A stretch of 32,789 nucleotides of DNA, from positions 829,500 to 862,288 of the forward strand of contig NZ_QBFD01000046.1 of the NCBI RefSeq assembly GCF_003335585.1. The letters run 5' to 3'. Shown here piece after piece: positions 8,050-15,493 of this stretch. The DNA is from Sulfitobacter sp. DFL-14. Lineage in GTDB: Bacteria > Pseudomonadota > Alphaproteobacteria > Rhodobacterales > Rhodobacteraceae. Numbering within the stretch: the first letter of the stretch is position 1; every line of letters begins with the position of its first letter. A program made the translations under genes and the position numbers. The notes under the pieces were generated by a model. That model was not told the DNA's origin, searched no databases, and saw only the letters and a list, made by a program, of their open reading frames with translations.

Positions 8050-9383
8050 TGTATGATGCAAGCCTCAGCAGCGGCGCTGCACCCAAACCGCGCGGAAAAT
8101 CCCTGCTGGTGCAGGATGCGCGCACCCGCAAACGCAACGCAGCCGAAAAACGGTTCCGGGCCTATGGCATGACCGCCATCCTGATCGGGCTGTTCTTTCT
8201 GGTGGTCCTCGCGGTTTCGATCATCCGTTCCGGCGTGCCGGCCTTTACCCAGACGGTTGTGGATGTGGAATTCACCCTGACCGAGGAACAATATACCGCC
8301 GCCGAGGGGGAATTGTTCAAGACCAAGGCCTATGAGGGGCTGCTGATCGAACAGATCCGCGACACCCTGGAGGCGCGCGGCCTTGAGGTGGCGTTCGACG
8401 CGGGCGCGATTGAACGCCTGCTGGGCAAGCCCGGCGGCACCCTGCGCGAACATTACCGCGCAAACGAACAGGATCTGGGCAGCCCGGTCAGCTTCAAGCT
8501 GGCGGCAGCATCAAGGGTCGACGGCTATCTGACCGGCCGCGTCACCCGCGAAGCACTGCAGGACAGCCGTTTCATGCAGGCCTCCGACCTTGATCTGATC
8601 GACGCGCTGGTCAGCGCCGATATCATCACCCGTGCCTTCAACTGGAACTTCATCACCGGGGCGGATTCGGGCGTGGACAACCCCGGCGGTGCCGGCATCG
8701 GTGCCTCGGTCATCGGCTCCTTCTTCATGATGCTGGTGGTGCTGGCGCTGTCGCTGCCGATCGGTGTCGCGGCCTCCATCTATCTTGAGGAATTCGCGCC
8801 GCAGAACCGGTTCACCGATCTGATCGAGGTGAACATCTCGAACCTCGCGGCGGTGCCTTCCATCGTCTTTGGTATCCTTGGTCTGGCGGTCTTTATCCAG
8901 TTCATGCATCTGCCGCAGTCGGCGCCGCTGGTGGGCGGGCTGGTGCTGACACTGATGACGCTGCCGACAATCATCATCTCCACCCGCGCCTCTCTGAAAT
9001 CCGTGCCACCCTCGATCCGGGACGCGGCGCTGGGGGTAGGGGCCTCAAAGATGCAGGCGGTGTTTCACCATGTGCTGCCCCTGGCCATGCCGGGCATCCT
9101 GACGGGCACCATCATCGGCCTGGCGCAGGCGTTGGGAGAGACGGCACCGCTGCTGCTGATCGGCATGGTCGGCTTTGTCGCGCGGGGCTATCCCGATGGC
9201 GTGCTGGCCGGTTTCACCGAGCCGAACTCGGCCATGCCCGCGCAGATCTACACCTGGGCCGCCCGTGCGGATGCCAGCTTCTACGAAAAAGCATGGGGCG
9301 GGATCATCATTCTTTTGATATTCCTGCTGACCATGAACATCATCGCCATCATCCTGCGCCGCCGTTTCGAGCGCCGCTGGTAA
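8049..9383 (+). CDS. pstA: Phosphate ABC transporter permease PstA
   Basis: This 444-residue inner-membrane protein is the second half of the phosphate channel. The N-terminal 200 residues hold one membrane helix (TAILIGLFFLVVLAVSIIRSG) and a periplasmic domain matching DUF3333, which is typical of long alphaproteobacterial PstA. The permease core starts near 225 (SVIGSFFMMLVVLALSLPIGVAASIYLEEFAP) and contains the PstB-docking loop RDAALGVGASKMQAVFHHVLPLAMPGILTG. The ATG overlaps the pstC stop by one base (TGATG). It ends 12 bases before pstB, with AAGGAG in that gap. Confidence 0.94.
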   Translation: MYDASLSSGAAPKPRGKSLLVQDARTRKRNAAEKRFRAYGMTAILIGLFFLVVLAVSIIRSGVPAFTQTVVDVEFTLTEEQYTAAEGELFKTKAYEGLLIEQIRDTLEARGLEVAFDAGAIERLLGKPGGTLREHYRANEQDLGSPVSFKLAAASRVDGYLTGRVTREALQDSRFMQASDLDLIDALVSADIITRAFNWNFITGADSGVDNPGGAGIGASVIGSFFMMLVVLALSLPIGVAASIYLEEFAPQNRFTDLIEVNISNLAAVPSIVFGILGLAVFIQFMHLPQSAPLVGGLVLTLMTLPTIIISTRASLKSVPPSIRDAALGVGASKMQAVFHHVLPLAMPGILTGTIIGLAQALGETAPLLLIGMVGFVARGYPDGVLAGFTEPNSAMPAQIYTWAARADASFYEKAWGGIIILLIFLLTMNIIAIILRRRFERRW

Positions 9384-9395
9384 GGAGACAGTCCG

Positions 9396-10193
9396 ATGAA
9401 AGACAATCATATTGCGGAGAATGAAGTGGCCACCAAGAACATCAAAATCGCGGCCCGGGACGTTCAGGTCTATTATGGCGACACCCATGCGATCAAGGAC
9501 GTCAACGTCGAGATCGAGGACAAGACCGTCACCGCCTTCATCGGGCCATCGGGCTGCGGCAAATCGACCTTCCTGCGCTGCATCAACCGGATGAACGACA
9601 CCATCGACGTCTGCCGCGTGGTCGGCGACATCCTGATCGACGGCGAGGACATCTATGACCGCAAGGTCGATCCGGTGCAGCTGCGTGCCAAGGTCGGCAT
9701 GGTGTTCCAGAAACCCAACCCCTTTCCCAAGTCGATCTACGACAATGTGGCCTATGGGCCGCGCATCCACGGGCTGGCCCGCAACAAGGCCGAACTGGAC
9801 GACATCGTGGAACGCGCCCTCCGCCGTGGTGCGATCTGGAACGAGGTCAAGGACCGGCTCGATGCGCCGGGCACCGGCCTGTCGGGCGGCCAGCAACAGC
9901 GCCTGTGCATCGCACGCGCCGTGGCCACGGAACCCGAAGTGCTGCTGATGGATGAACCCTGTTCGGCGCTGGACCCGATTGCAACCGCACAGGTCGAAGA
10001 GCTGATCGACGAGCTGCGCCAGAACTATTCGGTGGTGATCGTGACCCACTCCATGCAGCAGGCCGCCCGCGTCAGCCAGAAGACGGCCTTTTTCCACCTG
10101 GGCAACCTTGTGGAATTTGGCGAGACCGACAAGATTTTCACCGCACCCGAAGACCCGCGCACCGAAAGCTACATCACAGGCCGGATTGGATAA
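9396..10193 (+). CDS. pstB: Phosphate ABC transporter ATPase PstB
   Basis: The 265-residue ATPase drives phosphate import through PstCA. Walker A is GPSGCGKST at residues 50-58, the Q loop is in VGMVFQKPNPFPKSIYDNVAYG, the signature is LSGGQQQRLCIARA, Walker B is VLLMDEPCSALDP, and the switch histidine is in VIVTHSMQQA. The FQKPNPFPKSIYDNVAYG stretch is specific to PstB. It is preceded by AAGGAG at 9382-9387. phoU starts four bases after its stop. Confidence 0.97.
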   Translation: MKDNHIAENEVATKNIKIAARDVQVYYGDTHAIKDVNVEIEDKTVTAFIGPSGCGKSTFLRCINRMNDTIDVCRVVGDILIDGEDIYDRKVDPVQLRAKVGMVFQKPNPFPKSIYDNVAYGPRIHGLARNKAELDDIVERALRRGAIWNEVKDRLDAPGTGLSGGQQQRLCIARAVATEPEVLLMDEPCSALDPIATAQVEELIDELRQNYSVVIVTHSMQQAARVSQKTAFFHLGNLVEFGETDKIFTAPEDPRTESYITGRIG

Positions 10194-10197
10194 TATC

Positions 10198-10905
10198 ATG
10201 CAAGATCAACACATTGCGTCAGCCTTTGATCGCGATCTGGAGGCGGTTCAGGCCCAGATCATGAAGATGGGCGGATTGGTTGAAGATGCCATCCGCAACG
10301 GGGCCTTGTCCCTTGAAAGCCGGGACGAGGAACTGGCCGAAAAGGTCAGGGCAGGGGACAAGGTTATCGACAACCTTGAAATCATGATCAACGAAAGCGC
10401 CGCCCGGGTCATCGCCCTGCGCGCGCCCACCGCGATTGACCTGCGTCTGATCCTGAGCGTGATCAAGATCAGCGCAAACCTTGAGCGGATTGGCGATTAC
10501 GCGAACAACATGGCAAAGCGGACCGGCGTGCTGTCGCAGATTGCCCCGGTCAACGACAGCGCCGGTGCCATCCGCCGCATGGCGCGCACGGTCGAAGCCA
10601 TGCTCAAGGACGCCCTGGACGCCTATATCCAGCGCGACGCCGAACTGGCGGCCGACATCATCGAGCGTGACCAGGAAGTGGATCAGATGTACAATGCGCT
10701 GTTCCGCGAATTCCTGACCTTCATGATGGAAGATCCGCGCAACATCACGGCCTGTATGCACCTGCATTTCATTGCCAAGAACGTCGAACGCATGGGTGAT
10801 CTGGTCACCTCCATCGCCGAGCAGGTGATCTATCTGGTCACCGGCCAGCACCCCGATGAAGACCGGCCAAAAGCCGACCACACATCCATGCCAGCCGGGA
10901 GTTGA
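10198..10905 (+). CDS. phoU: Phosphate signalling protein PhoU
   Basis: The 235-residue protein consists of two PhoU three-helix bundles. Diagnostic segments are MKMGGLVEDAIRNGALSLESRD, LRLILSVIKISANLERIGDYANNMAKR in the first repeat, and HLHFIAKNVERMGDLVTSIAEQVIYLVTG in the second. The paired ExxxD metal-binding motifs are within LERIGDYANN and VERMGDLVTS. PhoU links the transporter to PhoR and restrains the Pho response when phosphate is plentiful. The start ATG at 10198 is four bases after pstB, with only a weak purine-rich site (GGATTGGA), so it may depend on coupling. It ends two bases before phoB. Confidence 0.95.
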   Translation: MQDQHIASAFDRDLEAVQAQIMKMGGLVEDAIRNGALSLESRDEELAEKVRAGDKVIDNLEIMINESAARVIALRAPTAIDLRLILSVIKISANLERIGDYANNMAKRTGVLSQIAPVNDSAGAIRRMARTVEAMLKDALDAYIQRDAELAADIIERDQEVDQMYNALFREFLTFMMEDPRNITACMHLHFIAKNVERMGDLVTSIAEQVIYLVTGQHPDEDRPKADHTSMPAGS

Positions 10906-10907
10906 AG

Positions 10908-11597
10908 ATGTCCGTGACCCAACCCCAGGTCCTGCTGGTCGAAGACGAACCGGCGCAGCGCGAGGTCCTGGCCTATAATCTGGAAAGCGAAGGCTTTGCC
11001 GTGCGCCGTGCCGAGAACGGCGAGGAAGCGCTGCTGATGGTGTCGGAGGCGCGTCCCGACCTGGTGATCCTCGACTGGATGATGCCATTGATGAGCGGCA
11101 TCGAAGTCTGCCGCCAGCTCAAGACCCGGGACGAGACCCGCGACATACCGATCATCATGCTGTCGGCACGCTCCGAAGAAGTCGACGCCGTGCGCGGGCT
11201 TGAAACCGGGGCGGATGATTATGTCGTGAAACCCTATGCGCTGCGCGAGTTGATGGCGCGCGTGCGCAACCAGCTGCGCCGGTCACGGCCGGCAGCCAGC
11301 GGTGCCGAGCTGACCTTTGACGACATCCGCCTTGATCCGGAGCGCCACCGCGTGAACCGCGCCGAAAAGGAACTGAAGCTGGGGCCGACCGAATACCGGC
11401 TGCTGGTGACCTTGCTGGAAAAACCCGGTCGCGTGTTCAGCCGCGATCAGCTGCTTGACCATGTCTGGGGGCGCGACATCTATGTCGACACGCGCACGGT
11501 GGATGTTCACATCGCAAGACTGCGCAAGGCGCTGACGGTCCACGGCGGGCAAGACCCGATCAGAACCGTGCGCGGTGCAGGATACGCGCTGGGCTGA
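10908..11597 (+). CDS. phoB: Phosphate regulon response regulator PhoB
   Basis: This 229-residue OmpR-type regulator has a receiver domain at about 7-125 with the acidic pair E12/D13, phospho-acceptor D56 (LVILDWMMP), the conserved Thr/Ser position in IIMLSAR and the Lys in DDYVVKPY. The winged-helix DNA-binding domain runs from about 135 (LRLDP-like IRLDPERHRVNRAEKELKL) through LLVTLLEKPGRVFSRDQLLDHVWG to VDVHIARLRKAL. It should activate the Pho box upstream of pstS and so its own operon. The ATG at 10908 follows GGGAG; the TTG six bases earlier overlaps the phoU stop. Here phoB lies at the end of the pst operon and phoR upstream, so the kinase and its regulator flank the transporter genes. 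Confidence 0.95.
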   Translation: MSVTQPQVLLVEDEPAQREVLAYNLESEGFAVRRAENGEEALLMVSEARPDLVILDWMMPLMSGIEVCRQLKTRDETRDIPIIMLSARSEEVDAVRGLETGADDYVVKPYALRELMARVRNQLRRSRPAASGAELTFDDIRLDPERHRVNRAEKELKLGPTEYRLLVTLLEKPGRVFSRDQLLDHVWGRDIYVDTRTVDVHIARLRKALTVHGGQDPIRTVRGAGYALG

Positions 11598-11615
11598 GCC
11601 GCTGTTTTCAGCGGC
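11598..11615 (+). terminator. Hairpin after phoB
   Basis: A perfect 7-bp stem, GCCGCTG-TTTT-CAGCGGC, starts directly after the phoB stop codon. No T run follows (CAGTTGCG), so as an intrinsic terminator it is weak. It may end or stabilise the pst-pho message. Confidence 0.5.
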
Positions 11616-11750
11616 CAGTTGCGCGCAAAGGCATGTTTTGCGGCCTCAGGGTTCATCATTTATTTACATAATACTGATTATAGGATTTATGGACACCGTT
11701 AAAGGACCGTCAGAAGATATCTGATCGATCCCATCCTCACCTCTTTCCTT

Positions 11751-11772
11751 GTTGAATGCTGGACTTTTCAAC
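11751..11772 (+). promoter_or_regulatory. Candidate operator dyad upstream of aroQ-luxR
   Basis: A 22-base dyad, GTTGAA-N10-TTCAAC, is centred 53 bases before the aroQ start. Size and symmetry fit a dimeric regulator such as a LuxR-family protein, and a luxR-type gene is in the same operon. It differs from the classical lux box. The surrounding 11655-11800 region is AT-rich, as expected for a promoter. Confidence 0.4.
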
Positions 11773-11814
11773 GCTTCCATCGTTAATAATGCACATCTCA
11801 TCAAGGGTTTGTGT

Positions 11815-12255
11815 ATGCCGTCTGTCCTGATCCTCAATGGTCCGAACCTGAACCTGCTGGGCACCCGCCAGCCTGAGGTCTACGGTGCGACGACCCTGGC
11901 CGACATCGAGAAGATCTGCGCCGATGCGGCAGCGGCGCTGGGGCTTGAGGTCGCCTTCCTGCAAAGCAACCATGAAGGTGCGCTGGTGGACGCGATCCAT
12001 GCAGCCAAGGGCGTTCATGGCGGCATCGTGCTGAATGCCGGTGCCTATACCCATACCTCTGTCGCGCTGATGGATGCCATCGCCTCTGTCGAATTGCCGG
12101 TTGTGGAGGTTCACCTGAGCAACATTCACGCCCGCGAGACATTCCGCCATCATTCCTACATTGCCCCTGTGGCCATCGGACAGATCTGCGGCTTTGGCGC
12201 CAAGGGCTATCTGATGGCGCTGGACGCACTTTCAGAAAGGCTTGTAACATCATGA
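11815..12255 (+). CDS. aroQ: Type II 3-dehydroquinate dehydratase
   Basis: The 146-residue enzyme dehydrates 3-dehydroquinate to 3-dehydroshikimate in the shikimate pathway. The family start VLILNGPNLNLLGTRQPEVYG contains the flexible-lid Arg and catalytic Tyr (Y23). Further conserved segments are FLQSNHEGALVDAIHAA, GIVLNAGAYTHTSVALMDA, VEVHLSNIHARETFRHHSYIAP and the closing ICGFGAKGYLMALDAL. The ATG at 11815 follows AAGGG at good distance; the longer open frame upstream lacks family features. Its TGA overlaps the ATG of the downstream luxR-type gene, an uncommon arrangement for a shikimate gene. Confidence 0.95.
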   Translation: MPSVLILNGPNLNLLGTRQPEVYGATTLADIEKICADAAAALGLEVAFLQSNHEGALVDAIHAAKGVHGGIVLNAGAYTHTSVALMDAIASVELPVVEVHLSNIHARETFRHHSYIAPVAIGQICGFGAKGYLMALDALSERLVTS

Positions 12256-13007
12256 GTTTACGAGAGTATCTTCATGCCGTTGCCCGCTGCCCGAGCCTTG
12301 AGGAGCTTTGGGATCTGCACACCAGCAAGATGGACAGCTACGGTTTCGACCGGCTGATCTATGGCTTTACACGCTACCGCACCTCGACCTCCCTGGGCGA
12401 TCCGGAAGATTTTGTCATCCTGACGAACCACAGCCGCGCCTATACCGATGAATTCCTTGGCGGTGGCCTCTATTTCCATGCGCCCATGGTGCACTGGGCG
12501 CTCAAGCATGAAGGTGCCTGCAGCTGGACGGTACTGCACGACATGGCGCGCGAACGGGCCATGACCCCGGCAGAGGAACGCGTGATCGACTTCAACCGCC
12601 GCATGAACGTCACGGCGGGCTATACCGTCAGTTTTAAGTCGATCTCGGCCCGCTCCAAGGGGGCCATCGCCCTGACCGCGAAACCGGGCATATCGCAGGA
12701 TGAGGTTGATGCGCTTTGGGCCCAGCATGGCAATGACATCAAGCTGATGAACGAAATCGCCCATCTGAAGATCCTGACCCTGCCCTACCACTCGCAGCGC
12801 CGCGCCCTGACACCGCGCCAGCGCGAGGCGCTGGAATGGGTTGGTGACGGCAAGACGATGCAGGACATCGCGGTGATCATGGGGCTGACATCGGCCACCG
12901 TGGAAAAACACCTCAGACTGGCCCGCGAGGCGCTGGCGGTGGATACGACGGCCCAGGCCGTACTCAAGGCGTCATTTTCGAACCAAATGTTTGTTCTGGA
13001 CGCATAG
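12252..13007 (+). CDS. LuxR-family solo transcriptional regulator
   Basis: The 251-residue product has an autoinducer-binding-type N-terminal domain (about 20-165) and a GerE/LuxR helix-turn-helix at about 177-240 (ALTPRQREALEWVGDGKTMQDIAVIMGLTSATVEKHLR). No luxI-type synthase gene lies in the window, so it is a solo. In the ligand pocket, the Asp-Pro pair that normally holds the acyl-homoserine lactone amide seems to be replaced by Ala-Pro (FHAPMVHW), and the first pocket Trp appears to be Tyr. The later W of the SW motif is kept (ACSW). This suggests a changed ligand or none, though my alignment is by eye. The ATG overlaps the aroQ stop (ATGA), so both proteins come from one message. Confidence 0.88.
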   Translation: MSLREYLHAVARCPSLEELWDLHTSKMDSYGFDRLIYGFTRYRTSTSLGDPEDFVILTNHSRAYTDEFLGGGLYFHAPMVHWALKHEGACSWTVLHDMARERAMTPAEERVIDFNRRMNVTAGYTVSFKSISARSKGAIALTAKPGISQDEVDALWAQHGNDIKLMNEIAHLKILTLPYHSQRRALTPRQREALEWVGDGKTMQDIAVIMGLTSATVEKHLRLAREALAVDTTAQAVLKASFSNQMFVLDA

Positions 13008-13271
13008 ATTCTGACGAATCTGACGCGTCGCGTGAAATATTCCCCTTGATTTGACCACAAGGTAAGGAATCCCTGACTGGCTCAAAGCGGCGAGTTGACC
13101 CAAAGTAACATTGTTCCTGGCAAACGGTTTGACCGCAGGGACAAGGCCTGTAAATCCTTGTTATAAAAAGGCTCTTTGCAGGTGCCGGTTACAGTCGGGC
13201 GTATTCTTCCGCCCGGCTGTCCGGGGTTATAACGCCCCTGCTCCTCCCCGAGCGTTCCGTCACCGGGCGTT

Positions 13272-13300
13272 GGGCGGACCTTGAACATCAAGGTCCGCCC
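13272..13300 (+). terminator. Perfect 13-bp hairpin, possible terminator
   Basis: GGGCGGACCTTGA, loop ACA, then TCAAGGTCCGCCC. The stem is perfect and GC-rich, and CTTTCCCTC follows on the plus strand. It lacks a clear T run, so it may end luxR read-through or a small RNA from this spacer, or act as an mRNA stabiliser. Confidence 0.55.
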
Positions 13301-13340
13301 GCTTTCCCTCAGCAGCTCCGCCATGGTCCCGCGCAGATGC

Positions 13341-13374
13341 AAAAAGGGCGGCACCCTGCGGCACCGCCCTTTTC
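13341..13374 (-). terminator. Intrinsic terminator of rpsB-tsf
   Basis: On the minus strand AAAAGGGCGGUGCC-GCAG-GGUGCCGCCCUUUUU forms a 14-bp stem with two G-U pairs and a tetraloop, followed by a T run. It lies about 40 bases after the tsf stop. The A/T flanks also give it T-run character on the plus strand, so it may work in both directions. Confidence 0.85.
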
Positions 13375-13413
13375 AATTCCGATCGCTTCGCCGTCCATCT
13401 CTGGACGCGGTGC

Positions 13414-14289
13414 TTAGCCTTTGGCGGCCTTGGCCACTTCCGCGGCAAAGTCTTCCTTGACCACTTCGATGCCTTCGCCGACTTCGAGACGCACGAAACC
13501 GGTGATGGTGGCGCCAACTTCCTTGGCAGCGTCGCCCACGGTCAGATCCGGGTTCACGACAAAGGACTGGTTCAGCAGCGTGACTTCGGACATGTACTTT
13601 TTCATCCGGCCCACGATCATCTTTTCGATGACCTGCTCGGGCTTGCCGCTTTCGCGCGCAATGTCCATCTGAACCTGCTTTTCCTTCTCGACCACAGCCG
13701 GGTCCAGATCGTCTTCGGACAGGGACGCGGGGTTGACCGCCGCGATGTGCATCGCAACCTGCTTGCCGAACGCATCGTCGCCGCCGGTCATCGCAACCAG
13801 AACGCCGATCTTGCCCATGCCGGGTGCTGCCGCGTTGTGGACATAGGAAACCACGGTTTCGCCATCCACGGTTGCCATGCGGCGCACCGACATATTTTCA
13901 CCGATCACGGCAACCGCATCTGTCACGGTCTGCTCGACGGACTTGCCGCCCATGTCCGCCGCTTTCAGCGCGTCAACATCGGAAACGGAAACGGCGACAT
14001 CGGCGATGCCCGCGACCATTTTCTGGAAATCCGCGTTCTTGCCGACGAAATCGGTTTCGGAGTTCACTTCAACCGCGACGCCATGGCCACCCTCGACCTT
14101 GACCGCAACCAGACCTTCGGCGGCAGTACGGCCCGATTTCTTGGCGGCTTTCGCCAGACCCTTGGTGCGCAGCCAGTCAACGGCGGCTTCCATGTCGCCG
14201 TCGTTTTCTGTCAGTGCCTTCTTGGCGTCCATCATGCCTGCGCCGGTGCTGTCGCGCAGTTCTTTTACCATAGATGCTGTGATTGCCAT
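13414..14289 (-). CDS. tsf: Translation elongation factor Ts
   Basis: The 291-residue factor recharges EF-Tu by exchanging GDP for GTP. The N-terminal UBA-like domain (MAITASMVKELRDSTGAGMMDAKKALTE) and the EF-Tu contact motif in the core (EVNSETDFVGKNADF) are intact. The closing part has the EKMIVGRMKKYMSEVTLLNQSFV stretch typical of the family. The ATG at 14289 follows AGGAG at nine bases. It lies downstream of rpsB with an 87-base gap and ends before a strong terminator, the usual rpsB-tsf operon. Confidence 0.97.
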   Translation of the reverse strand: MAITASMVKELRDSTGAGMMDAKKALTENDGDMEAAVDWLRTKGLAKAAKKSGRTAAEGLVAVKVEGGHGVAVEVNSETDFVGKNADFQKMVAGIADVAVSVSDVDALKAADMGGKSVEQTVTDAVAVIGENMSVRRMATVDGETVVSYVHNAAAPGMGKIGVLVAMTGGDDAFGKQVAMHIAAVNPASLSEDDLDPAVVEKEKQVQMDIARESGKPEQVIEKMIVGRMKKYMSEVTLLNQSFVVNPDLTVGDAAKEVGATITGFVRLEVGEGIEVVKEDFAAEVAKAAKG

Positions 14290-14376
14290 CTTTGGGTGCT
14301 CCTAATTTCTATCAAACGATTGGGGCAGGTTTCCCCTGCCCCATATGTCAGGCGTATGTCAGTCTTGTGACAATGC

Positions 14377-15264
14377 TCAGCCTTCGGTCTTCTCGGCGGC
14401 CTTGGCTTCGGTTTCCTTCTTGGATTCCAGATCGTAAGGCGCGTCCTTGGCCATCGCGTCGTTCGACACGGTCTCGGAAGAGGCGTTGCCAACCTCGACA
14501 CCGGTGCTTTTCTCGGTCAGCGCTTCTTCGGCCGGGGCTTCTTCCATGGCGCCGATGTCGACACCTGCCGCACCCAGCTGGGCCGACATGCCGTCGAGTG
14601 CCGCGCGCGACGCCAGATCGCAATAAAGCGAGATGGCGCGGGCCGCGTCGTCGTTGCCGGGGATGATATAGTCGATCCCATCGGGCGAGCAGTTGGTGTC
14701 GACCACAGCCACAACCGGGATGCCCAGCTTGTTGGCTTCGGCGACTGCCAGCGCCTCTTTCTTGACGTCGATGACAAAGATCAGGTCAGGGCGACCGCCC
14801 ATTTCGCGGATACCGCCAAGCGAGGCTTCAAGCTTTGCCTGATCGCGTTCCATGCCCAGACGCTCTTTCTTGGTCAGACCTTCAAAGCCACGCTCGGATT
14901 GCTCGTCGATGGACTTCAGACGGTTGATCGACTGGGACACGGTCTGCCAGTTGGTCAGCGTGCCGCCCAGCCAGCGGTGGTTCATGTAATATTGCGCGCA
15001 TTTCTCTGCCGCTTCCGCGACGGGCTGCTGCGCCTGACGCTTGGTGCCGACGAAAAGAACGCTGCCGCCCTTGGCGACGGTATCGCGGATCGCCTGCAGC
15101 GCCTGGTCCAGCATCGGAACAGTCTGCGTCAGGTCCATGATATGGATGCCGTTGCGCGCGCCATAGATGAAGGGACCCATGCGGGGGTTCCAGCGCTGCG
15201 TCTGGTGGCCGAAGTGTACGCCTGCTTCAAGCAATTGGCGCATGGAGAACTCAGGAAGAGCCAT
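14377..15264 (-). CDS. rpsB: 30S ribosomal protein S2
   Basis: The 295-residue product is uS2 of the small ribosomal subunit. Family features are the start MALPEFSMRQLLEAGVHFGHQ, RWNPRMGPFIYGARNGIHIMDL, the GSVLFVGTKRQAQ segment, NHRWLGGTLTNWQTV and the PDLIFVIDVKKEALAVAEANKLGIPVVAVVDTNCSPDGIDYIIPGNDDA core. Beyond the usual end near residue 230, about 65 residues rich in Glu, Ala and Lys follow, an acidic, probably disordered tail. The ATG at 15264 follows GGAAAGG; the open frame upstream is not conserved. A clear promoter lies about 120 bases upstream. Confidence 0.96.
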   Translation of the reverse strand: MALPEFSMRQLLEAGVHFGHQTQRWNPRMGPFIYGARNGIHIMDLTQTVPMLDQALQAIRDTVAKGGSVLFVGTKRQAQQPVAEAAEKCAQYYMNHRWLGGTLTNWQTVSQSINRLKSIDEQSERGFEGLTKKERLGMERDQAKLEASLGGIREMGGRPDLIFVIDVKKEALAVAEANKLGIPVVAVVDTNCSPDGIDYIIPGNDDAARAISLYCDLASRAALDGMSAQLGAAGVDIGAMEEAPAEEALTEKSTGVEVGNASSETVSNDAMAKDAPYDLESKKETEAKAAEKTEG

Positions 15265-15384
15265 GTCTTTATACCTTTCCGGTTTAGCCTCGTCGGGGGT
15301 ATGACAGCACATGCTGACAACCGGCGGACGCTTGAGGATGTCTCCCCCAAGGGCCCAACCCCGACTGCGGGATTAAGTGGCCGT

Positions 15385-15413
15385 GCTATAGGCCCTCAGC
15401 GCGTGCTGTGCAA
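15385..15413 (-). promoter_or_regulatory. Promoter of rpsB-tsf
   Basis: On the minus strand TTGCAC (15413-15408) and TATAGC (15390-15385) are separated by exactly 17 bases, a good housekeeping sigma-factor promoter. Transcription would start near 15378, giving a leader of about 114 bases before rpsB, long enough for autoregulation by S2, though I see no recognised leader motif. Confidence 0.75.
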
Positions 15414-15493
15414 GGGATAAACTGTTTGTCATCGGCATGGACAGGCCATGCGCTTTGCCGCAAACTCAAATCAAAAAATCAAGGGAGTATCCA

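Larger units (their letters stand above)
13008..13413. other. Gene-free structured intergenic region
   Basis: No convincing gene is visible between luxR and the tsf end, but several stem-loops are. Hairpin 1 is AGTCGGGCG / CGCCCGGCT (13193-13218, 8-base loop, one G-U pair). A GTTATAAC palindrome lies between GGGG and CCCC near 13223-13238. Hairpin 2 is a perfect 13-bp stem at 13272-13300. The tsf terminator follows at 13341-13374. A TTATAAA stretch near 13161-13167 could be a -10 element. The stretch could hold a small RNA on the plus strand; I do not recognise 6S, SRP, tmRNA or RNase P RNA. Confidence 0.45.

Noticed and set aside
9045..10199. Long open frame on the minus strand across pstB
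   Set aside because: It lies opposite pstB and the pstA end, is rich in His/Asp/Gly as expected for an antisense shadow of GC-rich coding DNA, and has no family resemblance.
12252..13007. Complete quorum-sensing pair
   Set aside because: No luxI-type synthase gene exists in the window; the regulator is a solo.
13143..13300. Known housekeeping RNA (6S, SRP, tmRNA, RNase P)
   Set aside because: None of the conserved sequence cores of these RNAs is visible; only generic hairpins are present.
13082..13354. 90-codon minus-strand frame in the spacer after tsf
   Set aside because: It covers hairpins including the tsf terminator and the perfect 13-bp stem, and has no family features.
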